Counted from the first letter of the stretch, positions 20,923 to 30,475 are shown. The stretch: DNA of 64,000 bases from Candidatus Scalindua japonica (GCF_002443295.1 NZ_BAOS01000011.1:60808-124807); one strand, 5' to 3'. Made by a program: numbers and translations. The notes: generated by a model not told the origin, from the letters alone.

Positions 20923-21687
20923 TTAAATACTTCTAAGAGAGCGCAAAAATTTTCTGATATTAATATAACCGGAGAATTTTGATGTGCCTAACCATGTGAA
21001 AAAATTATTTCTTGAAAAATAACACATATCTATTCTTGGTAAGGAATAGATGTTACTATCTGTATTCACAAATTCCAACACTGTTGAAAGAGCACATTTA
21101 AATTCATCCCTAACAATTTCCCTTATCTTATTTGACTCCCTACCATAAGGATAGGCAAAAAAAAGAGGCTCTTTCCCAAGGCGTTCTTTCTGGCTTCTTT
21201 TTGCTCCGACTATTTCTTCTCTGGCTTGAGCGAGTGTAAGCTCAGTTAGATCAGGGTGACTCATAGTATGAGAACCAAATTCAATACCATTATTGGCCAT
21301 TTCAATCACCTTGTCCCATTCAAGTAAATCAAATTCAGGAACTCCTCTTAGTTGGCCACTCCAGTTATTTTTTTTTCCGCAATATCCTGTAACAAGAAAA
21401 ATAGTGGCCGTGTATCCAAGTTTTCTGAGTATTGGATATGCTATTTCAAAAATATTATTAAATCCATCGTCAAATGTAATTGCCACCGTTTTCTTGGGAA
21501 AAGGCTGTTTTTCATTGATGAAGCTTATTATCTTACTTAAGGAAATTACATTATAGGAATAGTGAGACAGAAATTGCATCTGTTGGAGAAACTTCTCCGG
21601 GGATGTTGAAATAATAGAGCCACTAGTGTCAATGGAATGGTAGGTTAATATTGGAATACGGTATTTGCCTTCAGAATTAGCGTGCAT
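20923..21687 (-). CDS. polysaccharide deacetylase (NodB homology, CE4)
   Basis: A 254-residue CE4 esterase. LTYHSID, the catalytic and metal-binding TFDDGF (Asp 73 and 74) and SHTMSHPDL (His 140 and 144) form the expected Asp-His-His set, and FAYPYGRES is motif 3. No signal peptide is visible, so it may act in the cytoplasm or use another route. It removes N-acetyl groups from amino sugars in polymers or lipid-linked intermediates. It sits between a radical SAM gene and an epimerase gene in the same orientation. Confidence 0.85.
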   Translation of the reverse strand: MHANSEGKYRIPILTYHSIDTSGSIISTSPEKFLQQMQFLSHYSYNVISLSKIISFINEKQPFPKKTVAITFDDGFNNIFEIAYPILRKLGYTATIFLVTGYCGKKNNWSGQLRGVPEFDLLEWDKVIEMANNGIEFGSHTMSHPDLTELTLAQAREEIVGAKRSQKERLGKEPLFFAYPYGRESNKIREIVRDEFKCALSTVLEFVNTDSNIYSLPRIDMCYFSRNNFFTWLGTSKFSGYINIRKFLRSLRSI

Positions 21688-21725
21688 AAAATTTAAACTA
21701 GGACTTGCTGAAACTTTTACAACGA

Positions 21726-22730
21726 TCAGGAACTGGTTTCTTTTAATACGTTTTTCATATTACTATTCACATCTTTTCTTAAATAGTCGATTATTATTCC
21801 CAATGTGTCATCTAGTGATATTTCTGGATTATAGTCAACATGATTCTGTATTTTGTCAATGCATGGAATTCTGCGCTTCATATCATCAAAAGCCTGTCCA
21901 TAAGCCTCTTTATATGGCACATACCGTATTGTAGAAGAACTACCTGTCATCTTCTTGATTTTTTCAGCAAGTTTATTAATTGTGATTTCCTCAGTAGATC
22001 CAATATTATAAACGTTGCCGTATGAACTGCTATTATTTACCAATGCAATCATACCATTAATTACATCTTTAACGTATGCGAAGCATCTTGTTTGCCTCCC
22101 ATCTCCATAGATTAACAACGGTTTACCTGATAGTGCCGCTTCCACAAATCTTGGTACAACCATACCATATTGCCCTGTTTGACGTTCTCCTACCGTATTA
22201 AAGAGACGTATTATAAGGACAGGCACACCGTACTGTTTACAATAAGCAAGCCCTAAGAATTCGTCTACCGCTTTTGAACAAGCGTAACTCCATCGGCTGA
22301 AAGTTGTTGAGCCAAGCAGACAATCATCATCTTCTCTAAACGGGACTCTTTCACTCTTACCATATACTTCAGAAGTACTGGCGATGAGAACTTTTTTCCC
22401 AAATTTTTTTGCAAGATTAAGAGTAACTTCAGTACCTTTGATGTTAGTCTCAATCGTTCTGACAGGTTGTTCGATTATCAATTTGACTCCTACTGCCGCC
22501 GCCAGATGGTAGATTATATCACTTTTACTTACGAGGGTATGCATGGCCTGTTCGTCCAGCACGGAACCACTAAAAAAACTAAAATCTTTATTCTCCATGC
22601 AACCAGTGAGATTTTCCGTATTACCGGTTGAAAGATCGTCTATAGCAACCACCCGATGTCCATCCTCCAAAAGTCTTTCACAAAGATGACTGCCAATGAA
22701 ACCAGCACCACCTGTAACTAATACCTGCAT
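21726..22730 (-). CDS. NAD-dependent nucleotide-sugar epimerase/decarboxylase (UXS/GalE-like)
   Basis: A 334-residue extended SDR. TGGAGFIGSHL binds NAD, STSEVYG provides the catalytic Ser/Thr and YACSK gives Tyr149 and Lys153. The combination of SEVYG and GERQTGQYGMVVPRF is characteristic of UDP-glucuronate decarboxylases and close epimerases. It makes an activated sugar for the locus; UDP-xylose synthesis is the best guess, not proven. Its start overlaps the end of the GT4 gene 22718-24037 by 13 bases, so the two are translationally linked. Confidence 0.8.
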   Translation of the reverse strand: MQVLVTGGAGFIGSHLCERLLEDGHRVVAIDDLSTGNTENLTGCMENKDFSFFSGSVLDEQAMHTLVSKSDIIYHLAAAVGVKLIIEQPVRTIETNIKGTEVTLNLAKKFGKKVLIASTSEVYGKSERVPFREDDDCLLGSTTFSRWSYACSKAVDEFLGLAYCKQYGVPVLIIRLFNTVGERQTGQYGMVVPRFVEAALSGKPLLIYGDGRQTRCFAYVKDVINGMIALVNNSSSYGNVYNIGSTEEITINKLAEKIKKMTGSSSTIRYVPYKEAYGQAFDDMKRRIPCIDKIQNHVDYNPEISLDDTLGIIIDYLRKDVNSNMKNVLKETSS

Positions 22731-24037
22731 TTTATATCGCTTTCTGTTGCAGAAGATGCAAAGGTAGGCTGTTCTGACGTGAATGTTTCTTTAACGGTAA
22801 TATCAATTTTCTTCTTCAGCGCTATTTTATTTATCAGATCAAAATATATTTTCAGACAATTATCTTCTGTCCAATATTTTCTATACGCTTCGTATCCTTT
22901 TTCACCTAAACTTTTTCTTGTTTCCGGTTCTGTTCTCAAAATATCCATAGCCTGAATTAATTCTTTGTTGTTATTGTAAATAAACCCTCCACCGCTATCT
23001 TCGATTACTTCAGTTGGGGCACTGATGTTATTTACTATAACCGGTGTTTTCATCGAAAAGGATTCTATTATGATGATCCCGAACACTTCATAACAGATAG
23101 AAGGTACGATAACGGCAATAGCATGTTTATATAATTTTCTTAATTCACGATGGTTAGATTTTCCCAGAAATCTAATATTGTCATTTCCTCTCGCTAATTT
23201 TCTCAATGTTTTGCCATATCCCCCATCACCTGCTATAAGCAGTTTCGCTTTAGAATATTCTTTGAATACCGGGATGAGATTTTGAAGTCCCTTAATTTTC
23301 TCCAACCGACCAACGAAAAGAAAATATGGTCCAATGTGTTTTTCATCCTTCTCATTTATCTTTTCGTAAGAAAGCTCTTCTGATAGAGGGAGAAAATATG
23401 GCATATGGACAAAGGGGTTTTTCAATCCCGATTCGTGGTGCTTGTTAATTGTGAATCTGCTTGGAGAAATAAAATAATCTACATTTTTTACAGCATTGTT
23501 CAGCAGATTGGTATATCGCCATAATTGTGGAGGCCTTTTCCAGACCAGAGAACAGACAAAACAACTCCGTTTTTTACAGAGTTCTCTGTTAAATTTCCAT
23601 AAAACATGCATTGGGCACACTAACCAATGCTCGTGAGTCGTATAAAGAGTAATCTCCTTTCTCGGCCTTAGCAATTTTGGTCCGCCAACAAGTGAAATAT
23701 TGTGATAGTGAATTACGTCATACTTTTTCGCACTCAGTATTTTTTCTATTTTCCTGCTTTTCAGAAAAGGATATCCCGTCTGTTGAGTTAGAAGCGGAGA
23801 TAACAGTCCCAGTCTGCTCTTTAAGCCGTATAAGGTGATATTCGAATGATTCTGGAAATCCCTCTCAGGCACTTTTGGATTCAGCGCGAAATATGCATCC
23901 TTACAATGGATAATATCAACTTTATGGCCCAGTCTCGCTACCGCATTAGAAAGCCGATAAATACCCATTGCATCACCTCCAAAACTATACGGAGGGTAGA
24001 ATGTCGTTATCATACAAAAATTAAGTAAACGATTCAT
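22718..24037 (-). CDS. GT4-family glycosyltransferase
   Basis: A 439-residue GT-B enzyme. ITTFYPPYSFGGDA opens the acceptor domain, FLFVGRLEKIKG marks the donor domain and CYEVFGIIIIESFSMKTPVIV carries the EX7E glutamates, with the first Glu in YEVFG. A cluster of cysteines (CKKRSCFVCSL, residues about 155-165) resembles the HxxxC/CxxC loop seen in some GT4 proteins that use the glycogen synthase-like fold. Overlaps the epimerase gene by 13 bases. Cytoplasmic; donor unknown. Confidence 0.85.
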   Translation of the reverse strand: MNRLLNFCMITTFYPPYSFGGDAMGIYRLSNAVARLGHKVDIIHCKDAYFALNPKVPERDFQNHSNITLYGLKSRLGLLSPLLTQQTGYPFLKSRKIEKILSAKKYDVIHYHNISLVGGPKLLRPRKEITLYTTHEHWLVCPMHVLWKFNRELCKKRSCFVCSLVWKRPPQLWRYTNLLNNAVKNVDYFISPSRFTINKHHESGLKNPFVHMPYFLPLSEELSYEKINEKDEKHIGPYFLFVGRLEKIKGLQNLIPVFKEYSKAKLLIAGDGGYGKTLRKLARGNDNIRFLGKSNHRELRKLYKHAIAVIVPSICYEVFGIIIIESFSMKTPVIVNNISAPTEVIEDSGGGFIYNNNKELIQAMDILRTEPETRKSLGEKGYEAYRKYWTEDNCLKIYFDLINKIALKKKIDITVKETFTSEQPTFASSATESDIKCRY

Positions 24038-24060
24038 TGTTCTCTTATTACTGTAATAAA

Positions 24061-24828
24061 CTATCGTTTTACAGCACGTACTGTGACTATTACCTCAAAG
24101 TCGGGATCGACGTGATTCAGTTCTTCAGTTGAGAGTTCCTCAGACGAGAGTCCATGCAGTGAACACATTGCTGTGAGTACATTTCCGTATGAATTTACCT
24201 GAATTTCTGCATCAGGAAAATTTTCCAAAAATAGTCTTTCTGCAGATTGTGTGGTGATATGCCAATACTCACCCCAATTGTCCCGGCCTAGACGGCGGCC
24301 TATTTTACTGATACCGTGTGAAGTTAGTAACAAAGCTCCACCAGGTTTTAAAATACGATGTAAGTGCTTTAACGCTGCCTTTACGTCAAAAATCATTTGT
24401 AACGTTTGTGTCAGGATTATGCAATCAAAAGTATTAGATGGTAAATGATTAGAACAGGTTAAATCTGCAACAATAGTCGCATTAGGACTTTGTACAACGC
24501 TTAATACATCAATTTTTTCAATACGGTTGCCACCGAATTTGCGGAGATAAAAATCATCTCCCATCTCAAGTGCATGTCCGCGAATATCAGATGATCTTTC
24601 CGACAAAAATTTTTCAATATAATATCGTTCTATTGGAAACCCTCGATCAATAGCAAAAATAGGACTAATTGGAGTAAGTCTCCTGAAACTGCCAAAACGA
24701 ACAGTTCCGGCGGGAGGCCATTGCAGATGGAATCTCTTCTGTTGCCGTACTACCCAGTTACGAACTTCAGGGGAAAGCATGGCCTTTGCAAGATTAATAA
24801 TGCAATCTCTAAATGATGTTTTTAACAC
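24061..24828 (-). CDS. class I SAM-dependent methyltransferase
   Basis: A 255-residue protein with GTG start, 12 bases after the preceding stop. GHALEMGDDFY replaces the usual glycine-rich SAM loop, and LPSNTFDCIILTQTLQMI with HRILKPGGALLLTSHG give motifs 4-6 of the Methyltransf_11 type. The N-terminal 80 residues (WPPAGTVRFGSFRRLTPIS) are typical of methyltransferases found in surface polysaccharide clusters. It probably methylates a sugar or the chain end. It follows directly on the CmoA-like gene, but it is too short and lacks the sequence features to be CmoB. Confidence 0.7.
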   Translation of the reverse strand: MLKTSFRDCIINLAKAMLSPEVRNWVVRQQKRFHLQWPPAGTVRFGSFRRLTPISPIFAIDRGFPIERYYIEKFLSERSSDIRGHALEMGDDFYLRKFGGNRIEKIDVLSVVQSPNATIVADLTCSNHLPSNTFDCIILTQTLQMIFDVKAALKHLHRILKPGGALLLTSHGISKIGRRLGRDNWGEYWHITTQSAERLFLENFPDAEIQVNSYGNVLTAMCSLHGLSSEELSTEELNHVDPDFEVIVTVRAVKR

Positions 24829-24840
24829 GGTTGGTACTGT

Positions 24841-25584
24841 TTAGGAACTGTTTTTTACACAAAGAAAACCGCTGAAATTATACCATTGAAAGAAGGTTTC
24901 GACAATCTCGAATCCATTACGTCGAAAAAGTTCAATATTTTCTTCAACCCTGAAAGGTACCAGGATATTTTCTAACGCCTCTCTCTTTTTTGAAATCTCC
25001 TGTTCCGAATATCCATTGCGCCGTTTAAAATCATAATAAAATTCAATGAAAAAACGGTTCATGTTAGAATCGTTCGTAAGTATTTTTTCAGTTACCACCA
25101 TTGCGCCCCCGTTGACAAGGCCCTTATAAATCCATTTGATCAGTCGGTCACGAAATAACGGCCTTACGAATTGCAGTGTCCAGCATAATATAACTACACT
25201 GGCGTTTTCCAACTCAGCATCTGCCAGATCTTTATTAAAGTCAAGCAACTTAAGTTTTATACGATTCCCAATGTCGGCTTTTTCTAAATTCTGACTGGCA
25301 CGATCGAGCATAGGTTGGGAATTGTCATATCCGGTCATTTGAGCTGAATCTCCAAGCTCTTTCCCAAGTAGAAGCAGTGTAGCAGCAGTAGAACATCCTA
25401 AATCGTATATATTGGTACCAGGGATCCAGAATTTTCTGGCAATCTCTGCAATGCAATATTGCTGTTCTCTATAAAATGGAACGCTCCTATATAGCATGTC
25501 ATCGAAAACCTCAGCAACTTCGGCGTTAAATTCAAAATCGCTTCCGCGGGCTGCATTACCTTCAAATATTTCATCATGCTTCAT
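24841..25584 (-). CDS. CmoA-like carboxy-SAM synthase
   Basis: About 247 residues. FNAEVAEVFDDMLYRSVPFYR, YDLGCSTAATLL, CWTLQFVRP, YKGLVNGGAMVVTEK and DFKRRNGYSEQEISKKREALEN match the conserved order and spacing of CmoA, which makes carboxy-S-adenosylmethionine from SAM and prephenate for cmo5U34 tRNA modification. I chose the ATG at 25584 because a GAGGAGG lies six bases before it; a TTG 15 bases upstream falls on that Shine-Dalgarno. It is embedded in a glycan locus without a recognisable CmoB in this window, so it may serve a carboxymethylation other than tRNA. Confidence 0.75.
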   Translation of the reverse strand: MKHDEIFEGNAARGSDFEFNAEVAEVFDDMLYRSVPFYREQQYCIAEIARKFWIPGTNIYDLGCSTAATLLLLGKELGDSAQMTGYDNSQPMLDRASQNLEKADIGNRIKLKLLDFNKDLADAELENASVVILCWTLQFVRPLFRDRLIKWIYKGLVNGGAMVVTEKILTNDSNMNRFFIEFYYDFKRRNGYSEQEISKKREALENILVPFRVEENIELFRRNGFEIVETFFQWYNFSGFLCVKNSS

Positions 25585-25602
25585 GTTCAGCCTCCTCAAA
25601 TA

Positions 25603-27396
25603 TTAGAAATGTTCCGAGAAATCTCTAAATGATGATAATTCTTCTTTCTTTTTTATGCGATTTATGAAAAAGGAGATAGATAGATTTCTCATGTAAGCAA
25701 GCAGCCAACCGAAGGTCCCGCCACAGAGAATGCCATAAGCCGCCCCAATAAATGCACCAGTGACTGTTACTGAATACCCGATAAAATATTGGCTGAGGAG
25801 TTGAAGATTGGGACCCACTACTTCACCCCCCTTCAAAACCAGCCAAATAGTTGCGGTAAATATAAGCAGTCCTGAAACAGACCCGGTTGCAATGGCAAAT
25901 GCTGATTTATCCATTTTTGTAAATGCTTGTAGAATAAGTTCATCTGGCATACCTATCTTATCCTTCTCATGATATTCCTGGCTTTCATTTACTTCCCATA
26001 AATTGTGGTTTTTGCCTAATATATTTTCCACTGCATACATTGCGGTTAACATGGAATGGTCTTGATTGTTGTATTTGTGCATACCGTTTCTTCCAACAAC
26101 TTGAATATTGTCAATTTTACTCAGGAATTGGCGTATAATCTTAAGTGCGTTTCTATATTTAGAGTCGTACACCGGATACGCCTTTGGCATTCTGAAAACA
26201 GTATGGTCCTCAACATCACAACCTTGAGCGAGGCCTAATGCTTCGAGCTCTCTCTTCCCCAATTCAAAAAGATCTTGGTCAGATGTAGCCCACAATTCAT
26301 CTTCCTCAAAACAGAAGTATTCGAGACCCAGGCAGGTTTTATTTTTATCAGGAACCATATACGGACTCCAATTTTTAAAATTCTGAATTCTGCTGAGTTT
26401 AACATCCTGATCGTGAATATAAATCCAATTGTCATTAAATATATTTCGCTTATTAACAATAAGTACTATAGTTATAAAGTCTCGATAATTAAGCTGGTTA
26501 GACGCGTTAAGGATTTTTTCCGGCACGGATGGTTTGAATATTTGTATTAGTTCCCTGAGGGGTAAACTGCTAATAAAATGGCTCCCATGTATTAACCTGT
26601 TTTGCCCGTTTTGTCTAACCTCTATAGAATCAATTTTGTAATTGTTGCACAGAATTCCAACAACTTTGGTATTTCTGCATACCTGAGTTCCCTTTTTTTG
26701 AACATATTCAGAAATAGCTTCCCATAACATCCCGGGTCCATATTTTGGATAATCAAACTCATCAATGAGTGTTTTTATAATTCTTTCTTTCCTGTCATTA
26801 TTTTGGGGTTTTGTGATGGAATTTTTTAGAGCACTCATAAGAGAGAGCCCTTTAATCCTCTGTGCCGCCCATTCAGCCCTGATTTCGCGACATGATATAC
26901 CCCAGACTTTTTCAGTGTACGTCTTAAAAAATATTTGATACAAGCGTTTTCCAAAGCGATTGGAAACCCATTGTTCAAAGTTATCTTCCATTTTTGAAGG
27001 AAATAAATGTGCATAAAGATAACTGAAAAGAATCAAAAAACAATTCCAAATTCCCAGTCCATACAAAGCATTAAATGGGCGGAGTGGATAGTAAAAGAAT
27101 TTTTTATTGAAGTAGATCCTTGAAAGCCGTTTTCGTCTAAGAAAGTTATTACCCAGAACATCCTTCCATATCTTATTTACTGCGCTGATTTTTGTAAAAA
27201 AACGGTGTCCACCAATGTCAAATAGATAGTTTTTGTAATTAACCGTCCTGGAAATCCCACCAACAACTTTGTCCTTTTCCAAAACGGTGGCTTTTATATG
27301 TTTTTTCGAAAGTTCATAAGCAGCAGTTAAACCCGCAGGGCCACCACCCATAATGACAACATTCATGTTATTAGTTTCTTTTGCTGATTCTTCCAT
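25603..27396 (-). CDS. FAD-dependent mutase/oxidase-like protein with C-terminal membrane domain
   Basis: A 597-residue protein. VVIMGGGPAGLTAAYEL and VLEKDKVVGGISRT bind FAD, and FDIGGHRFFTK and YPKYGPGMLWEAI follow as in UDP-galactopyranose mutase-like flavoproteins. The catalytic part ends near residue 490. About 85 further residues contain two or three hydrophobic segments (VSGLLIFTATIWLVL and a glycine-rich GAFIGAAYGILCGGTFGWLLAYM), so the enzyme is tethered to the membrane. This tail is absent from the two other flavoproteins of the locus. A membrane-bound lipid-linked substrate is plausible. It has the highest resemblance to 15040-16494. Confidence 0.75.
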   Translation of the reverse strand: MEESAKETNNMNVVIMGGGPAGLTAAYELSKKHIKATVLEKDKVVGGISRTVNYKNYLFDIGGHRFFTKISAVNKIWKDVLGNNFLRRKRLSRIYFNKKFFYYPLRPFNALYGLGIWNCFLILFSYLYAHLFPSKMEDNFEQWVSNRFGKRLYQIFFKTYTEKVWGISCREIRAEWAAQRIKGLSLMSALKNSITKPQNNDRKERIIKTLIDEFDYPKYGPGMLWEAISEYVQKKGTQVCRNTKVVGILCNNYKIDSIEVRQNGQNRLIHGSHFISSLPLRELIQIFKPSVPEKILNASNQLNYRDFITIVLIVNKRNIFNDNWIYIHDQDVKLSRIQNFKNWSPYMVPDKNKTCLGLEYFCFEEDELWATSDQDLFELGKRELEALGLAQGCDVEDHTVFRMPKAYPVYDSKYRNALKIIRQFLSKIDNIQVVGRNGMHKYNNQDHSMLTAMYAVENILGKNHNLWEVNESQEYHEKDKIGMPDELILQAFTKMDKSAFAIATGSVSGLLIFTATIWLVLKGGEVVGPNLQLLSQYFIGYSVTVTGAFIGAAYGILCGGTFGWLLAYMRNLSISFFINRIKKKEELSSFRDFSEHF

Positions 27397-27858
27397 AGTT
27401 TTGGTTAATTTTTAACTGTTATTCTTTCTCTCTCTAATAAGGCAGCCATCGTTTTCCAATAGAAAACTCTATAAATGACATAAGACATTAAATTGGTATC
27501 TATTATGGAGAACCGGTAAATCAGAAATTGATATTCTGAACTTGTTCCAGAATATATATAAAGAAATGAGTCAAGGAATCCTGAAACCTCTCAGACTTAC
27601 TGTCAATTCAGATGGGGTGAATTCAGCCTACAGGCTGGGATTGCAGTATACGCCGTCTATAACAGTGGTATCCTATATGTCTTTGATGTTATCCAGAGAA
27701 AAAATTTCGATTTAGATACAGCTCCGCCCTTTCAGTTACAATAAACTGTTTTTTCAACACCTAAATTTTATGTTAAAACAATTAAGATTTATATAAGCAA
27801 GTTATTAACTGTATTGCAAGGTTTTTTGTATTGACTATAAATGGTGTACTGAAACATA
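27397..27858. other. intergenic region, no convincing gene
   Basis: This 462-base gap separates the two minus-strand genes on either side. On the plus strand 27568-27745 is open in two frames for about 50 codons each, one starting ATG and the other having no start codon. Neither has a clear ribosome binding site or a recognisable family, so I do not call a gene. The rest is A+T-rich and probably holds the promoter for 25603-27396. Confidence 0.4.
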
Positions 27859-29097
27859 TTATTTCATATCTGTTTTAAAAGATTTTGACAATTTAAATAT
27901 CGGCCAAAATGTTATAAAAGTTAAAAAGCTATAAATATAATAGAGAAAGTGCATAAGAATAACTAACATCGCGAATCTTATACCTTTTTTTTTGCTAAAG
28001 AAATAATAAACCTGGCTGTTCAGGAGAATAATAGTAAAAAACAGCATTACTGCAGAAAAATAATACAAACATGAAACCGGGAAAAAACCAAAAGTTAAAA
28101 AATCAATTAACACAAAGATAGAGCATGCAGTTAGAAGACCAACAAATAGTGTTAATAGAAGTTTTTTAGTATTTAGTACAGCGGTCTTGTTAAATCTCTT
28201 TATAAGAAAGTAGAATTCTATAAAAGTTACTCCAATGCTTAAAGAAATTAATAATAAGACAGCATAGGGAAATATCCATGTTGAAAATAAATAAGTGCCG
28301 GAACCTGAAAATAATAAAATAATAAAGGCTGCAAAAATGGATGCCAACACAGAACTAACTCTGTAAGAGTACTTAAGGTTTAGGTCCCTGGGGATTGAAT
28401 TTGTTTCGATTATCAGTTTTATCCATGGAATGGCTCTATCAATAACATCAGTTTTAATTAAAGAGTAGAGATTCCATCTTTTTAAATGCTTTACCTGTAC
28501 GCTTTTATCAAGTACTATCTTATGGCCCATATCCTTTAATCTGGAACCCAGTTCAATGTCTTCTATTGATGGTCTTATGAAGCGTTTCGCATCAAAACCA
28601 CCTGCTTTAAGAAACACATCTCGTCTGATAGCCCCACAACCAGCCCAGAAAGAGCTACTACCAGTATGCGATTGTTGGTGAATAAAGTGGTGAAATAGAT
28701 TTTTATATTGAGAAATAAAATTTTTATGTTTAGGGTCTTCGTCATAAGAACCAAAGACTGCATCAATGTTGTCATCATCAAAATTTTCAACAATCAACTT
28801 TATAGTCTCTGGGCGGACTAACACATCGGAATCAACAAACATTACTATCTCTCCTTGAGCTCTTTCTACTCCAAAATTGCGAGCAAACGCAGGACCTTTA
28901 GGACCGGAACTGCCAGAAAGCGTAAAAACATTAAAACCTTTCTGCCTGGAAATCTCAGCGCTATTGTCAGTAGAGTTATCATCTACCACTATAACCTCAT
29001 AATGCTCATATGAAGAGCTGACTATAGATTCCAGGCACATTCCAAGATGATTTCCTGCATTATGTACCGGTATTATAACTGAAATCGTATTGTTCAC
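27859..29097 (-). CDS. GT2-family membrane glycosyltransferase
   Basis: A 412-residue enzyme. The GT-A domain has VIIPVHNAGNHL, VVVDDNSTDNSAE, the DXD-like VDSDVLV and the acceptor-loop IEDIELGSRLKDMGHKI (ED motif). From about residue 245 it has four to five hydrophobic spans, so the catalytic domain sits on the cytoplasmic face with a membrane tail. It is the promoter-proximal glycosyltransferase of the locus. An NTISVIIPV start leaves no room for a signal peptide. Sugar unknown. Confidence 0.85.
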   Translation of the reverse strand: MNNTISVIIPVHNAGNHLGMCLESIVSSSYEHYEVIVVDDNSTDNSAEISRQKGFNVFTLSGSSGPKGPAFARNFGVERAQGEIVMFVDSDVLVRPETIKLIVENFDDDNIDAVFGSYDEDPKHKNFISQYKNLFHHFIHQQSHTGSSSFWAGCGAIRRDVFLKAGGFDAKRFIRPSIEDIELGSRLKDMGHKIVLDKSVQVKHLKRWNLYSLIKTDVIDRAIPWIKLIIETNSIPRDLNLKYSYRVSSVLASIFAAFIILLFSGSGTYLFSTWIFPYAVLLLISLSIGVTFIEFYFLIKRFNKTAVLNTKKLLLTLFVGLLTACSIFVLIDFLTFGFFPVSCLYYFSAVMLFFTIILLNSQVYYFFSKKKGIRFAMLVILMHFLYYIYSFLTFITFWPIFKLSKSFKTDMK

Positions 29098-29423
29098 GTT
29101 GTTAATTAATCTGTGCTAAATAAGCATACGGGATAGTCTGGTTGCCGGGCCTGGTAATATCCACATTTTATTGACGACTTACGAATCAACATGAATATCC
29201 AGTGTCAATAAATTGGAGACTCACGACTGAAGATACAGGAAACAAACTTAAATAGAAAAAGAGAGGGGAAAAAATTAAAATCCAATCCTGGCGGCAAGCG
29301 CATTAATATGAATCGTATTTTAGACACGGAGTGTTGTGAGGTAGTCATCAGGGAAGATGAATGCATAAAAGTCCAATTATTTGGGTTGTCCCAATGTTTT
29401 CCTACGTTTTTATGCTTTTTGGT
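29098..29423. other. intergenic region with an inverted repeat
   Basis: No gene is visible in this 326-base gap. A nine-base inverted repeat (TTTATTGAC near 29167 and GTCAATAAA near 29206) with a long spacer lies in the middle. It could be a weak stem or a protein site. Promoter elements for 27859-29097 are likely here but I cannot place them confidently. Confidence 0.3.
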
Positions 29424-30005
29424 CTAAGAACGTTGGCGATAAAGAGATTTATCTATTACACATTTCATCATGTCCGTTCTAAGAAGAGGACAGATTAAAA
29501 ACCGTTTTATATCTTCTATTAACTTATCTTTATACAAGAATAAATCATTGTACGAGATATAAAGAACATCAATTCCAGGTTGCTTCGTTAACCATTTTTT
29601 TGTTTCTTCCAAATGCTTATTAAACAACCTTGCTAGTTTTTCATCACTTATTCTATCAGTAGGTTCTCCACGCCGAATCAGCATCTGTTTTTGAGAAGCA
29701 AGAACCTCTTCCATTTTACGTTGCATAAATATGATTTTATATGAATTTTTTTCAGGCAAGGAAGTCAAAAGTTGCGAAATTATCTTAATCGCCTTTCCCT
29801 TACATTCACTCAACCATAATTTGTCATCATCTCTATTTAATCCCTTTACCTTCTCCTGTTCATAATAACCATTAGGATTATCGTCATCTGCAGTTCGAAC
29901 ATTATCGGTTACAATTTCCAATCCACCAGCTTCCAACATGCTCATCATCATAGAAGTGCCTGACCTAGGCAATCCTGATACTACTATAATTGTATTTTCA
30001 TCCAT
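29424..30005 (-). CDS. sulfotransferase family protein
   Basis: A 193-residue protein. VVSGLPRSGTSMMMSMLEAGG at residues 8-28 is the 5'-phosphosulfate (PAPS) binding loop of the sulfotransferase superfamily, and LPEKNSYKIIFMQRKMEEVLAS with VLYISYNDL carries the 3'-phosphate binding region. At 193 residues it is short compared with 250-300 for most members but the fold core is present. It would sulfate a glycan or lipid in the cytoplasm. A paralogue fragment lies at 1-130, so the locus is flanked by related genes in the same orientation. Confidence 0.8.
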   Translation of the reverse strand: MDENTIIVVSGLPRSGTSMMMSMLEAGGLEIVTDNVRTADDDNPNGYYEQEKVKGLNRDDDKLWLSECKGKAIKIISQLLTSLPEKNSYKIIFMQRKMEEVLASQKQMLIRRGEPTDRISDEKLARLFNKHLEETKKWLTKQPGIDVLYISYNDLFLYKDKLIEDIKRFLICPLLRTDMMKCVIDKSLYRQRS

Positions 30006-30385
30006 CTAATTGTTTTTTTTGTATATGATGTTATAAAATATCTGAAAGCTTGCATTTCAGGTTCATCATTAAATTTCTTTTATTTTCATCTACTTTAGCC
30101 TCAGGATAAACAGCCATCCTAATATCCATACATATTTTAAAATCCTATATAAAATACCATTATTTGTCAAATCAAAAAACAACTTCTAGCGGTTAAATTA
30201 CTACCGTGAGAACAACAAACAAATTAACCTACCTCTTTAATAGCAGAATTCCTTTATCTGGTATCCAGGTAGAATGAGATTCACATTCCACAATCTTTTT
30301 ATGGGATGTATAAATATATATTTTTGGATAAATGTTAGTTGTCCTCATGCTTATACGGGGGTTGTCCATTTATTTCTGGCAATAA
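30006..30385. other. intergenic region
   Basis: No gene is visible. The left part should contain the promoter of the sulfotransferase-like gene. The porin terminator lies at the right end and is listed separately. Confidence 0.4.
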
Positions 30386-30420
30386 AAAAGGGTAAGAATC
30401 TTATCGATTCTCACCCTTTT
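30386..30420 (-). terminator. rho-independent terminator of the porin gene
   Basis: A 15-base stem (30386-30400 with 30406-30420, one A-C mismatch) and a five-base loop; on the minus strand the stem runs straight into a run of six T. It lies about 55 bases after the porin stop codon, as expected for the 3' end of a highly expressed single gene. Confidence 0.85.
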
Positions 30421-30475
30421 CCATTTAATACCTGATATACAGCCAAACGAGTTTGACCATACTATTACAAAAATC

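Noticed and set aside
24061..24828. CmoB partner for the CmoA-like protein
   Set aside because: At 255 residues it is shorter than CmoB and has the Methyltransf_11 layout of glycan-locus enzymes.
27568..27745. Two short plus-strand frames that looked like a protein remnant
   Set aside because: Two frames are open at once, only one has a start, and neither has a ribosome site or recognisable family.
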